Shown piece after piece: positions 1 through 5,794 of a stretch of 5,888 nt of DNA. The stretch spans positions 1 through 5,888 of the forward strand of contig JANTFJ010000176.1 of NCBI GenBank assembly GCA_024763495.1, read 5' to 3'. Under the pieces are notes generated by a model, which was given only the letters and a program-made list of their open reading frames with translations, was not told the origin of the DNA and searched no databases. Each line of letters opens with the position of its first letter. The stretch's first letter is position 1. Both the position numbers and the translations under genes were made by a program. This DNA is from Desulfobulbaceae bacterium. GTDB taxonomy: Bacteria; Desulfobacterota; Desulfobulbia; Desulfobulbales; SURF-16.

Positions 1-1
1 A

Positions 2-130
2 TCGCGAGCGTTGAAACGGGCACATGGCGGCATCCCTGAAACGCTTACAGGCCGTGCCTTCTCAAAAGTCAAGGTGTGGTTTATTGATCGCTATCTTCCA
101 AGGCACACTGTTACACCTTATCTCTACTAA
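2..130 (+). CDS. Possible 3' end of an unidentified repeat-encoded ORF (partial)
   Basis: This frame is open from the window edge for 42 codons to a TAA at 128-130 and lacks its 5' end. It includes residues reading HGGIPETLTGRAFSKVKVWF and ends PYLY. About 31 of the codons lie inside the 94-bp repeat, and the last 11 lie in unique sequence. The equivalent frame in the right copy (minus strand from 5886) is also open but continues with a different C-terminus. I do not recognise the family. Either a short repeated coding element or chance openness in a non-coding repeat is possible. Confidence 0.22.
   Translation, partial: SRALKRAHGGIPETLTGRAFSKVKVWFIDRYLPRHTVTPYLY
3..96 (+). repeat. 94-bp inverted repeat, left copy
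   Basis: This stretch is an exact reverse complement of 5795-5888: position i pairs with 5891-i, with no mismatch over 94 bp. Identity stops at 97/5794. The inner boundary is therefore visible, while the outer edge runs off the window. The copy sits just past the 3' end of sdhC and reads toward it. An open reading frame crosses it. No transposase, tRNA or rRNA is recognisable within it. It is most likely one copy of a dispersed element with the window edge inside it. Its identity is unknown. Confidence 0.97.
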
Positions 131-187
131 TTTATTTTTGAGCGAATCCTGAGTTTGTCATCACGCCGGAATTTTGTGACTTATCCT
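97..187. other. Unique spacer between repeat and sdhC 3' end
   Basis: These 91 bp hold no gene that I can support apart from the last codons of the partial ORF from the left edge. On the minus strand, directly downstream of sdhC, there is no start of an sdhA-like gene. There is only an ATG at about 151 that meets a stop after nine codons. No convincing intrinsic terminator is visible. A hairpin at 100-119 depends on three G:U pairs and has no U-tract. Confidence 0.6.
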
Positions 188-841
188 TTATCCACCAAGA
201 AATTCAGGCCACATCATGCTCAGGCCGGCAATAAGGACAAAAATCATGGTAACCATTAGGGCCGCAGTCAAGGCAGCCCTGTAAAGAAAAATATTATATT
301 TCGGATGATTAAGCCCCAGGGACTGGAGCAGGCTCCAGAAACCATGGCTGATATGGAGGCCGAGACCGGCCATGGCCAGCAGGTAAAAACCGCCGATCAG
401 GGGCTGGGCCAATATCTCCCTGACAATAACGGAAATCCGGCGGGAATGGTCGGTAAAATGAAAATTTTTCAGGTGAACCGCCAGGAAAACAAGGATCAGC
501 ATACCGGTAAAAATCATGGTGCGCGACCCCGGAGTCCGGCCCCCGGAACTCCGCGCGGCCAGATAGCGACTGGGCCGGGCCTGGTAATTTTCCAGGGTCA
601 GCATTATCCCGAAAAAAATATGCAGCAGAAAGATGGCAATAAGCCCCATTTCAAAAACAGGAATCAGCCAATTCAGGGCATGGAGATGAGCGGCATAAGA
701 ATTAAATGCCTCTGCTCCGAAAAAAGTAGTGGAATTACCGGCAGCGTGAACCAGGAGAAAGAGGGAAAGCAGCAGGCCGCTTACGGCCATGATCCCCTTT
801 CTGCCGATTGACGAGGTAAGAAGTCTGTTTCGTAATGCCAT
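188..841 (-). CDS. sdhC: Succinate dehydrogenase/fumarate reductase cytochrome b subunit (b558 family)
   Basis: Membrane anchor of complex II, carrying haem b and exchanging electrons between quinone and the SdhA/SdhB subunits. The 217-residue protein starts with the family signature SSIGRKGIMAVSG and has five predicted membrane helices near residues 17-35, 56-80, 108-125, 147-166 and 189-210. Histidines at the places expected for ligation of two haems are seen: H32 (VHAAGN), H74 (LLHIFFG), H123 (AVHLKNFHF) and H163 or H166 (LHISHGFW). This pattern matches the single-subunit dihaem Bacillus/Wolinella type rather than the split SdhC/SdhD type. The frame is open further upstream to 898, but ATG 841 was chosen. 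It is preceded by AGGGGA at 5 nt, clears the upstream gene by 17 bp, and starts where the family does. It is the last gene of the leftward operon. sdhA and sdhB, which normally follow, are absent from the window. Confidence 0.95.
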   Translation of the reverse strand: MALRNRLLTSSIGRKGIMAVSGLLLSLFLLVHAAGNSTTFFGAEAFNSYAAHLHALNWLIPVFEMGLIAIFLLHIFFGIMLTLENYQARPSRYLAARSSGGRTPGSRTMIFTGMLILVFLAVHLKNFHFTDHSRRISVIVREILAQPLIGGFYLLAMAGLGLHISHGFWSLLQSLGLNHPKYNIFLYRAALTAALMVTMIFVLIAGLSMMWPEFLGG

Positions 842-845
842 ATTT

Positions 846-851
846 TCCCCT
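846..851 (-). promoter_or_regulatory. Ribosome binding site deciding the sdhC start
   Basis: The minus strand reads AGGGGA followed by AAAT and then ATG at 841. This supports initiation at 841 over the longer in-frame start at 898, which would overlap the radical SAM gene by 40 bp. Confidence 0.75.
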
Positions 852-858
852 GCCGCTG

Positions 859-1866
859 TCAGCGGTTCGCCGTTATCTCCTGCTTCAGCAGGCAACACGA
901 TATACGATGCCTGGGCCTGCCTTTATCATCATATACTATATTTCCCGGTTGCAGCAATTTATTCATGACGCAGCCCTCGGCAATATTAAGAGTAAAGAAA
1001 CGATCTTCTGTCAATCCTTCATTTTTAATCAGCACCCCGTCTTCGACGCGCCAGGCATTGACCGGATAATCTTCACAGAGCGGACATTGATAAACCCGGC
1101 CATTAGGAAAGATAAAATAATTTTCCGCCACCTGCCCGGCACACTGGAAAACTTCCTCCTCATCCAGAAAAACTTTGGGGAAAATAACCTTAATCCCCAT
1201 TTCAGCGGCCCGCGCCGCAACCGGCGGAATTTTTGTCAGCCACTCGTCCGGGGTAACCTGTAATTTATCACGAGCTGAAGCTGATTTGCCGCGAAAACCG
1301 ATGACCTGGATGAAAAATCGCTTAACCCCGAGATTAGTAAGCAATTCCGGCATCTTGTCGAGATGGTCGATGTTCATCCGGCTCACCGTGTAAATAACAC
1401 TGACATCAAAGCCCTTTTTAACTGTTTTCTGAAGATTTTCGGTACAGACTCGAAAGACATCCCGACCGCGGATAGGATCATTCACCTCAGGCTCAGGGCC
1501 GTCCAGGCTGAAACTGATTACCGCCTCGTCAGCCTTAATTTTTTCCAGCAGATCATTGAAGAGAAAACCATTGCTGTCCACCGTGATTGACTGGTAGCCC
1601 AACTGACGGGCCGTCTTGATGCCCAGGGCCAGATCAGGGTGCATGGTCGGTTCACCACCCAGAAAAATAATATTACTTTTTTTGTCCGGCTCGGCAAAGA
1701 GCTTGAGCCAGTCAACCATTTCCTGCCGGGAAACCATGTTGGCACCATGCTGTTTCGGATTAATATAACAGTGGACACAGGAAAGATTACAGGCCGTGAG
1801 CAGATGGAAAAATATATTTCGCTCCCCGGCCTTGAAACCAAGAGTTTTTACTGTGGCAGAATTCAT
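859..1866 (-). CDS. Radical SAM protein with SPASM/twitch-like C-terminal cysteines
   Basis: 335-residue radical SAM enzyme. The cluster motif CNLSCVHC gives C26, C30 and C33 for the [4Fe-4S] cluster that cleaves S-adenosylmethionine. The SAM-binding motif GGEP is at 70-73, and a further strand motif SFSLDGPEPEVND is at 118-130. The C-terminal part has extra cysteines at C242, C261, C264 (QCPLC), C299 and C324/C325. This arrangement resembles SPASM/twitch domains that bind auxiliary iron-sulfur clusters in peptide-modifying and cofactor-maturing enzymes (PqqE, MoaA and anSME relatives). The substrate cannot be told from the sequence: no small precursor peptide gene is visible nearby. It lies 6 bp after the deaminase gene and 17 bp before sdhC, so it is co-transcribed with both. 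The start at 1866 has AGGA about 10 nt upstream. The superfamily is certain; the subfamily is not. Confidence 0.9.
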   Translation of the reverse strand: MNSATVKTLGFKAGERNIFFHLLTACNLSCVHCYINPKQHGANMVSRQEMVDWLKLFAEPDKKSNIIFLGGEPTMHPDLALGIKTARQLGYQSITVDSNGFLFNDLLEKIKADEAVISFSLDGPEPEVNDPIRGRDVFRVCTENLQKTVKKGFDVSVIYTVSRMNIDHLDKMPELLTNLGVKRFFIQVIGFRGKSASARDKLQVTPDEWLTKIPPVAARAAEMGIKVIFPKVFLDEEEVFQCAGQVAENYFIFPNGRVYQCPLCEDYPVNAWRVEDGVLIKNEGLTEDRFFTLNIAEGCVMNKLLQPGNIVYDDKGRPRHRISCCLLKQEITANR

Positions 1867-1872
1867 ACGGAA

Positions 1873-2376
1873 TTATTCCTGAGCAAGGGTATAGTCGGCC
1901 AGAAAACTGTTTTGCCAGTATTTATTAGCCGGATTATTGAAAAATTTTTTAAACAGGGTCAGGCTTTCATCCCGCAGTATCCGGGGAATAATGGTCACTT
2001 CCATCTGCCGGTAGAGAGGAGTCAAATGGTTAAGATTAATAGCCGTGCCCCCGCCCATGGCATCCTCATAAGCATAGACAATGGTATGGACATTGCTGAG
2101 CAGCAGGGCGGCAAAACACATGAGACAGGGCTCCATGGTACAGTAAATAGTTAGCTGGGAGCAGTCGATTTCCGGGTAATTTTCGATTAAATCATGGAGA
2201 GCCACGATTTCGGCGTGATCAAGTTCGTTGGTCTGCCGGCGACTGTTCCGGCGCCGCCCCCTGGCCACTACCTGATTATCATGAACCAGAACACAGCCCA
2301 CGGGAAATTCTCCCTGTTCCAGGGCATTTGCCGCCTCAGCCAGGGCAATTTGCATAAAATGTTGATGATTTGTCAT
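1873..2376 (-). CDS. TadA-like zinc-dependent nucleoside/nucleobase deaminase
   Basis: 167-residue member of the cytidine/deoxycytidylate deaminase fold. It shows both zinc motifs: HAE at 54-56 (H54 as ligand, E56 as proton shuttle) and PCLMC at 83-87 (C84 and C87 as ligands). The N-terminal EFPVGCVLV and the N44 region match TadA and GuaD-type enzymes. Those deaminate adenosine-34 in tRNA-Arg(ACG) or free guanine. Against a plain TadA assignment, the segment after the second motif reads YEDAMGGGTAINLN. TadA normally has a DxKxGAAGS-like stretch there, so the substrate is uncertain. First gene of the leftward operon. ATG 2376 has no clear Shine-Dalgarno, only an A/T-rich leader; ATG 2355 is an alternative but also lacks one. 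Length is normal for the family. Confidence 0.85.
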   Translation of the reverse strand: MTNHQHFMQIALAEAANALEQGEFPVGCVLVHDNQVVARGRRRNSRRQTNELDHAEIVALHDLIENYPEIDCSQLTIYCTMEPCLMCFAALLLSNVHTIVYAYEDAMGGGTAINLNHLTPLYRQMEVTIIPRILRDESLTLFKKFFNNPANKYWQNSFLADYTLAQE

Positions 2377-2401
2377 TTTTAAGAAAAAAAGATAAAATAA
2401 T

Positions 2402-2440
2402 CTTACAAATTAAGAAGTTATGTGATAATGTACTTACAAA
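2402..2440 (+). repeat. Pair of CTTACAAA direct repeats in the divergent control region
   Basis: CTTACAAA occurs at 2402-2409 and again at 2433-2440, start-to-start 31 bp, close to three helical turns. The two copies bracket the overlapping divergent -10 elements. The first lies within TCTTA-N5-TAAGA (2401-2415). The layout would suit a regulator binding one DNA face, but short AT-rich matches also arise by chance. Confidence 0.3.
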
Positions 2441-2481
2441 CGATTACTTTTTCAATCAGTTAAACAAAAACAGTTTATAAA
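2421..2481 (+). promoter_or_regulatory. Candidate promoter elements of the rightward operon
   Basis: Two possible -10 elements face the J-protein genes. One is TGTGATAAT at 2421-2429, an extended -10 form that overlaps the -10 of the opposing promoter. The other is TATAAA at 2476-2481, set in an AT-rich stretch and covered by an imperfect palindrome TAAAC-N7-GTTTA (2461-2477). Neither has a good -35 box at standard spacing, so which one works, if either, cannot be decided by reading. Confidence 0.3.
2427..2455 (-). promoter_or_regulatory. Predicted sigma70-type promoter of the deaminase-radical SAM-sdhC operon
   Basis: The minus strand has TTGAAA (complement of 2450-2455) and TACATT (complement of 2427-2432) separated by exactly 17 bp. 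This matches the -35 consensus at 5 of 6 positions and the -10 consensus at 4 of 6. Transcription would begin near 2420 and give a leader of about 44 nt before ATG 2376. It is the best-formed promoter in the window. Prediction by eye only. Confidence 0.55.
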
Positions 2482-2489
2482 ATGTGAAT

Positions 2490-2500
2490 GGAAGGAGAGG
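2490..2500 (+). promoter_or_regulatory. Strong ribosome binding site ahead of the leader mini-ORF
   Basis: GGAAGGAGAGG contains AAGGAG at 2492-2497, 9 nt before ATG 2507. It is the only strong Shine-Dalgarno in the rightward unit. It serves the mini-ORF start, not the J-protein ATG at 2540, which is 40 nt away. Confidence 0.7.
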
Positions 2501-2506
2501 CGGATA

Positions 2507-2536
2507 ATGAAAATATTTCTGTCTTCCGGTTTCTGA
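2507..2536 (+). CDS. Nine-residue leader peptide (mini-ORF) in frame with the J-protein gene
   Basis: ATG 2507 opens MKIFLSSGF and ends at TGA 2534-2536, three bases before ATG 2540 of the next gene. The two are in the same frame. It has a strong ribosome binding site while the following ATG has none, so ribosomes probably load here and reinitiate at 2540. It does not look like an attenuator peptide: there is no run of one amino acid and no following terminator. A sequencing error or recent nonsense mutation (TGG to TGA) would instead make this the true N-terminus of the J-protein. Confidence 0.5.
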   Translation: MKIFLSSGF

Positions 2537-2539
2537 TAT

Positions 2540-3406
2540 ATGTCACAGCAACGAAACGCGAAAACAGCCGTACCGCCCCTGGCCGAACAAAAACTTTACC
2601 GGGCCTGTAAAATTATCTTTGGTCCGGAACTGGCTGTGTCTCATGATTTTCTCCAATATCTCCAGGAGTCAGGATTGAAAAGCGCCTATCGCCAAAGGGC
2701 GCTTGAAACCCATCCTGACCGCTGTCCAACCCAAGGTGAATTTGTCAAACGACGGATGACCATGATGTTTCATACCGTCCAGCAGGCCTATGAAGATCTG
2801 AATGATTTTCTTGAAGATAGAAAAAACGGTCTCTATCCCTACCTCTCAGCTCCCCGGAAAAATAAAAAACAGCCGGAATCGGCCAGGGCCGACAAAGCTG
2901 AACAACGAAAAACATCTAAAAAACGAACCAGGCGGCAGCGGGTGGTCAAACCCCGGCCTGCTGAGGAGAATGAGCGTAATTTTAAAACGGGCAACAATCA
3001 ATACGGCTCCCTGCCGCCGAGAAAACTGCTTTTTGGCCATTACCTTTATTATTCCGGCCTGATAGACTGGCAGACCCTGATTCGGGCACTGGTCTGGCAA
3101 CGCAGCCAGCAGCCGCGACTTGGGGAAATAGGCCGCCGCCTGGGCTGGCTGAACAAAAAAGATATCTTGACGATAATGCGCCATCGAACCCGCACCCGCC
3201 CTTTTGGACGTTCAGCGGTAGAGCTGGGAGTCCTGTCGGAAAGCCAGCTCAAAATCCTGCTCAGTCAGCAAAAAAAATACAGGAAAAAAATCGGCGGCTA
3301 CTTTGTTGAAAAAAACATCATGACCTCACGACAGTTGGGCAGGTTGGTTGAAAAATGCCGTCGGCACAACAGCCGCAGGCCGTCTTCACATCTTTATCCT
3401 TTGTAA
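2540..3406 (+). CDS. J-domain protein with C-terminal MshEN/GspE-N-like repeats
   Basis: 288 residues in three parts. Residues 18-92 form a divergent J domain: helix I near 18-28, an unusually long connection, helix II LKSAYRQRALET (46-57), the HPD motif at 58-60 and helix III near 76-92. HPD is the motif with which J-proteins stimulate DnaK ATPase. Residues 105-157 are a lysine/arginine-rich, probably disordered linker. Residues 164-272 hold four similar units beginning near 165, 194, 222 and 251 (period 28-29). Each has a G near its start, a mid G or N, and a leucine/glutamine-rich second helix. This resembles the GspE N-terminal/MshEN motif of secretion and pilus ATPases. No zinc-finger or DnaJ C-terminal substrate domain is present, so it is not a canonical DnaJ. 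No signal peptide. ATG 2540 lacks a ribosome binding site and follows the leader stop. The exact client is unknown. Confidence 0.8.
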   Translation: MSQQRNAKTAVPPLAEQKLYRACKIIFGPELAVSHDFLQYLQESGLKSAYRQRALETHPDRCPTQGEFVKRRMTMMFHTVQQAYEDLNDFLEDRKNGLYPYLSAPRKNKKQPESARADKAEQRKTSKKRTRRQRVVKPRPAEENERNFKTGNNQYGSLPPRKLLFGHYLYYSGLIDWQTLIRALVWQRSQQPRLGEIGRRLGWLNKKDILTIMRHRTRTRPFGRSAVELGVLSESQLKILLSQQKKYRKKIGGYFVEKNIMTSRQLGRLVEKCRRHNSRRPSSHLYPL

Positions 3407-3412
3407 CTTTCT

Positions 3413-5230
3413 GTGATTTATGCCAACCTGATTTATCTACTGGTGGTTATTTTTGTGCTGACCACCAACAGCATCCCTGATACACCCCAGTTTTCCTTTG
3501 TTAACGCCCTTTCTCTTTTTGTTATCAAAGCTTTTCTCTTTAATCTCCTGGTACGGTTTACCTTTCGGCCCAGCCGGGTTCGTGATTCAGCCCATTATTT
3601 TGCCCTGGAACAAAAACTCTCTATCCTGGCCATTGTTTTCCTGGCCCTGGATGTTTATCTGCTGGACAGCCAGTATTTTTTTTCCCGGCTCCCCCTTATC
3701 GGCTCGCTGCCGACCCTGGTAGACCTGGGCGGTATCGGCCTGTTTTTTTTCTATCTGTCTATTGTCTGGGCCGGAGCCCGGCAAAGCTACGGTTTTATTT
3801 TTAACCGGACATACAGCCGCCGGGAATTTCTTCTTTCCAACATTAAAAGTAATCTGCCCATTATTCTGCCCTGGCTCCTGCTGTCCCTTTTTGCCGACCT
3901 GCTTCAACTCCTGCCCTTGCCCGGCCTGCAGCGCCTGCTGGCCTCGGCCTGGGGCGAAGCCCTGATTTTTCTCGCCTTCTTTTTTGTCCTGGCCCTGACT
4001 TTCCCGGCACTTATCATAAAATTGTGGAACTGTGAACCCCTGACAGCCGGGCCATTACGTGATCACCTGGAGAAACTTTGTAAAAAGCACAAAACAGGCT
4101 ATGCCGATATTATGATCTGGCCCCTTTTCGAGGGCCGGGTGATAACCGCCGGGGTAATGGGCATGGTTAAACAATTTCGTTATATTCTCCTCACTCCGGC
4201 TCTGCTCAGCGCCCTGAACCCGGCTGAGGTTGATGCGGTAATGGCCCATGAAATAGGCCATGTCAGGAAATATCATCTCCAACTTTATATTTTTCTGTTC
4301 CTTGGTTTCGGGCTGCTGGCCCAACTGGCCAATTATCCGACCCTTTACCTGCTGTTAAACTCTACTGCTTTTTATAATTTATGTGAATTTGTCGGCCAGG
4401 AACCAGGTACGGCCCTGAATTTTTTGAGTACATTACCCATGTTTATCCTGATGCTGGTATATTTTCGTTTTATTTTTGGTTTTTTTATGCGTAATTTTGA
4501 AAGACAGGCAGACTTATATTCGTTAATATCCCAGGGAACCGGTTATCCCCTGGTGCAATCCCTGGAAAAAATCGCTCTGCTCAGCGGCAATATTCGTGAC
4601 CAGCCCAACTGGCACCATTATGGGATTAGCCAACGGGTGGATTTCCTTCAACAATGTGAACGTGATCCCGAAGTTGGCCGCCGGCATGAGCGCAAGGTTT
4701 ACACCTCGCTGTGTATCTATTTTATTATTCTCTGTGTTGCGGCTTTTGCTGTCTGGAAAATGCCTGCCGACTTACTGGAAGGCGCTCCGAGAGAAAAATT
4801 CGCAGAAGCTGTTATCAAGGAAAAAATCAGGAAAGAAGAACATAATCCGCTCTTGTATCAACTGCTTGGTGATTTAGAGCAGGGGCGAAGGCTGTACGCA
4901 GAAGCGATAACAGCCTATGAAAAAAGCCTTGAAATCAGTCCGGATGACCCATATGTTTTAAATAATCTGGCCTGGCTGCTGGTGAGCGCCGAAGATATCA
5001 AGGTTCGTAATCCAGGCCGAGCCCTGATGTTGGCCCGGCAGGCCGCGGCATTGAAGCCATTGGGCTATATTCTTGACACTTTAGCCACAGCATATTGGGC
5101 TAATGGTTTCCGGGAAAACAGCCTGCGGGTGGAAAAACAGGCGATCAAAGTTGATCCCGCCAAAAAAGAATTTTACGAACAACAGCTTAAAAAATTTACT
5201 GAGACGGATTATCCGGCTGCCAGAGATTGA
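3413..5230 (+). CDS. Polytopic M48-family metalloprotease with C-terminal TPR domain
   Basis: 605-residue integral membrane zinc protease. Six hydrophobic segments precede the catalytic part (about 3-20, 31-49, 68-85, 103-120, 147-165 and 182-204). The active site is HEIGH at 279-283, with E363 of ERQAD as third zinc ligand. The later HHYGISQRVDFL (401-412) fits the conserved downstream region of M48 enzymes. Hydrophobic segments at 289-315 and 338-358 lie around the site as in Ste24/HtpX proteins, and a last one is at 431-448. Residues 478-585 carry TPR-like helical repeats (LGDLEQGRRLYAEAITAYEK and following). The many N-terminal helices recall Ste24, while the protease-plus-TPR order recalls BepA; the combination is unlike either. 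Likely role: membrane or envelope protein quality control. Start is GTG 3413, the first start codon after the J-protein stop. It has no ribosome binding site, which suggests coupled translation. Confidence 0.9.
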   Translation: MIYANLIYLLVVIFVLTTNSIPDTPQFSFVNALSLFVIKAFLFNLLVRFTFRPSRVRDSAHYFALEQKLSILAIVFLALDVYLLDSQYFFSRLPLIGSLPTLVDLGGIGLFFFYLSIVWAGARQSYGFIFNRTYSRREFLLSNIKSNLPIILPWLLLSLFADLLQLLPLPGLQRLLASAWGEALIFLAFFFVLALTFPALIIKLWNCEPLTAGPLRDHLEKLCKKHKTGYADIMIWPLFEGRVITAGVMGMVKQFRYILLTPALLSALNPAEVDAVMAHEIGHVRKYHLQLYIFLFLGFGLLAQLANYPTLYLLLNSTAFYNLCEFVGQEPGTALNFLSTLPMFILMLVYFRFIFGFFMRNFERQADLYSLISQGTGYPLVQSLEKIALLSGNIRDQPNWHHYGISQRVDFLQQCERDPEVGRRHERKVYTSLCIYFIILCVAAFAVWKMPADLLEGAPREKFAEAVIKEKIRKEEHNPLLYQLLGDLEQGRRLYAEAITAYEKSLEISPDDPYVLNNLAWLLVSAEDIKVRNPGRALMLARQAAALKPLGYILDTLATAYWANGFRENSLRVEKQAIKVDPAKKEFYEQQLKKFTETDYPAARD

Positions 5231-5233
5231 CCG

Positions 5234-5767
5234 ATGACTGAAAAAAATAAAAAAGGCCTGACCCTGATAAATACAGGTAACGGCAAGGGAAAAACAACTG
5301 CGGCCTTAGGTCTTGCCCTGCGGGCGGCAGGGCATGATATGCGGGTCTGCATAATTCAATTTATCAAGGGCGGCTGGCAGACCGGCGAGGCCATTGCCCT
5401 TAAACAATTTCAAAAACAGATTGATTTTCATGTTATGGGCAGCGGGTTTACCTGGCAGGCGGCAAATCTGGATGAGGTTATCCGCCAGGGCCGCGATGCC
5501 TTTGATTTTGCCAGGAAAAAAATTGCTGATAATATGTATGATATGATTATCCTTGATGAACTGACTTACCTGGTCAAGTATGAAATTATTACCGAAAACG
5601 CGGTAGTGGAGATGATTAACAACCGTCCTTCTGGGCTGCATCTTGTGATTACCGGCCGGGATGCCGGCGAAAAAATGATTGCCGCGGCCGACCTGGTTAC
5701 TGAAATGCGGGAAATTAAGCATCCTTTTGCCCAGGGAATCAAGGCCTGTGCCGGAATTGAATTTTGA
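5234..5767 (+). CDS. cobO: Cob(I)yrinic acid a,c-diamide adenosyltransferase
   Basis: 177-residue CobA/CobO/BtuR-type ATP:corrinoid adenosyltransferase. It transfers the 5'-deoxyadenosyl group of ATP to the cobalt(I) of corrinoids, giving adenosylcobalamin or its precursors in the cytoplasm. The P-loop GNGKGKTT spans 15-22 and is followed by AALGLALRAAG. The family's QFIKGGWQTGE (42-52), the acidic IILDELTYLVKY segment, and the closing HPFAQGIKACAGIEF are all present. Length is typical and the gene is complete. It lies 3 bp after the protease gene in the same frame, with only a weak AGAGA upstream, so translation is probably coupled. No other cobalamin gene is in the window. The 27 bp after its stop show no hairpin before the right-hand repeat begins. 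Confidence 0.95.
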   Translation: MTEKNKKGLTLINTGNGKGKTTAALGLALRAAGHDMRVCIIQFIKGGWQTGEAIALKQFQKQIDFHVMGSGFTWQAANLDEVIRQGRDAFDFARKKIADNMYDMIILDELTYLVKYEIITENAVVEMINNRPSGLHLVITGRDAGEKMIAAADLVTEMREIKHPFAQGIKACAGIEF

Positions 5768-5794
5768 TGGTTAAACACCTTTGAACAACTCAAT

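Noticed and set aside
100..119. Possible terminator hairpin downstream of sdhC (minus strand)
   Set aside because: The eight-pair stem relies on three consecutive G:U pairs and is followed by no U-tract.
305..811. 168-codon plus-strand open frame antisense to sdhC
   Set aside because: The sdhC protein on the other strand has clear family motifs and haem histidines. The antisense product is glutamine/glycine/lysine-rich with no family likeness.
842..898. Longer sdhC start at 898
   Set aside because: The extra 19 residues do not look like the family N-terminus and would overlap the radical SAM gene. ATG 841 has a ribosome binding site.
2488..2610. Alternative small ORF from ATG 2488 in another frame
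   Set aside because: It has no ribosome binding site before it and overlaps the J-domain coding frame out of phase. The product shows no recognisable features.
3587..3907. Minus-strand open frame inside the M48 protease gene
   Set aside because: It is a shadow of hydrophobic codons on the plus strand, giving a glutamine/lysine-rich sequence with no motif. The protease frame is well supported.
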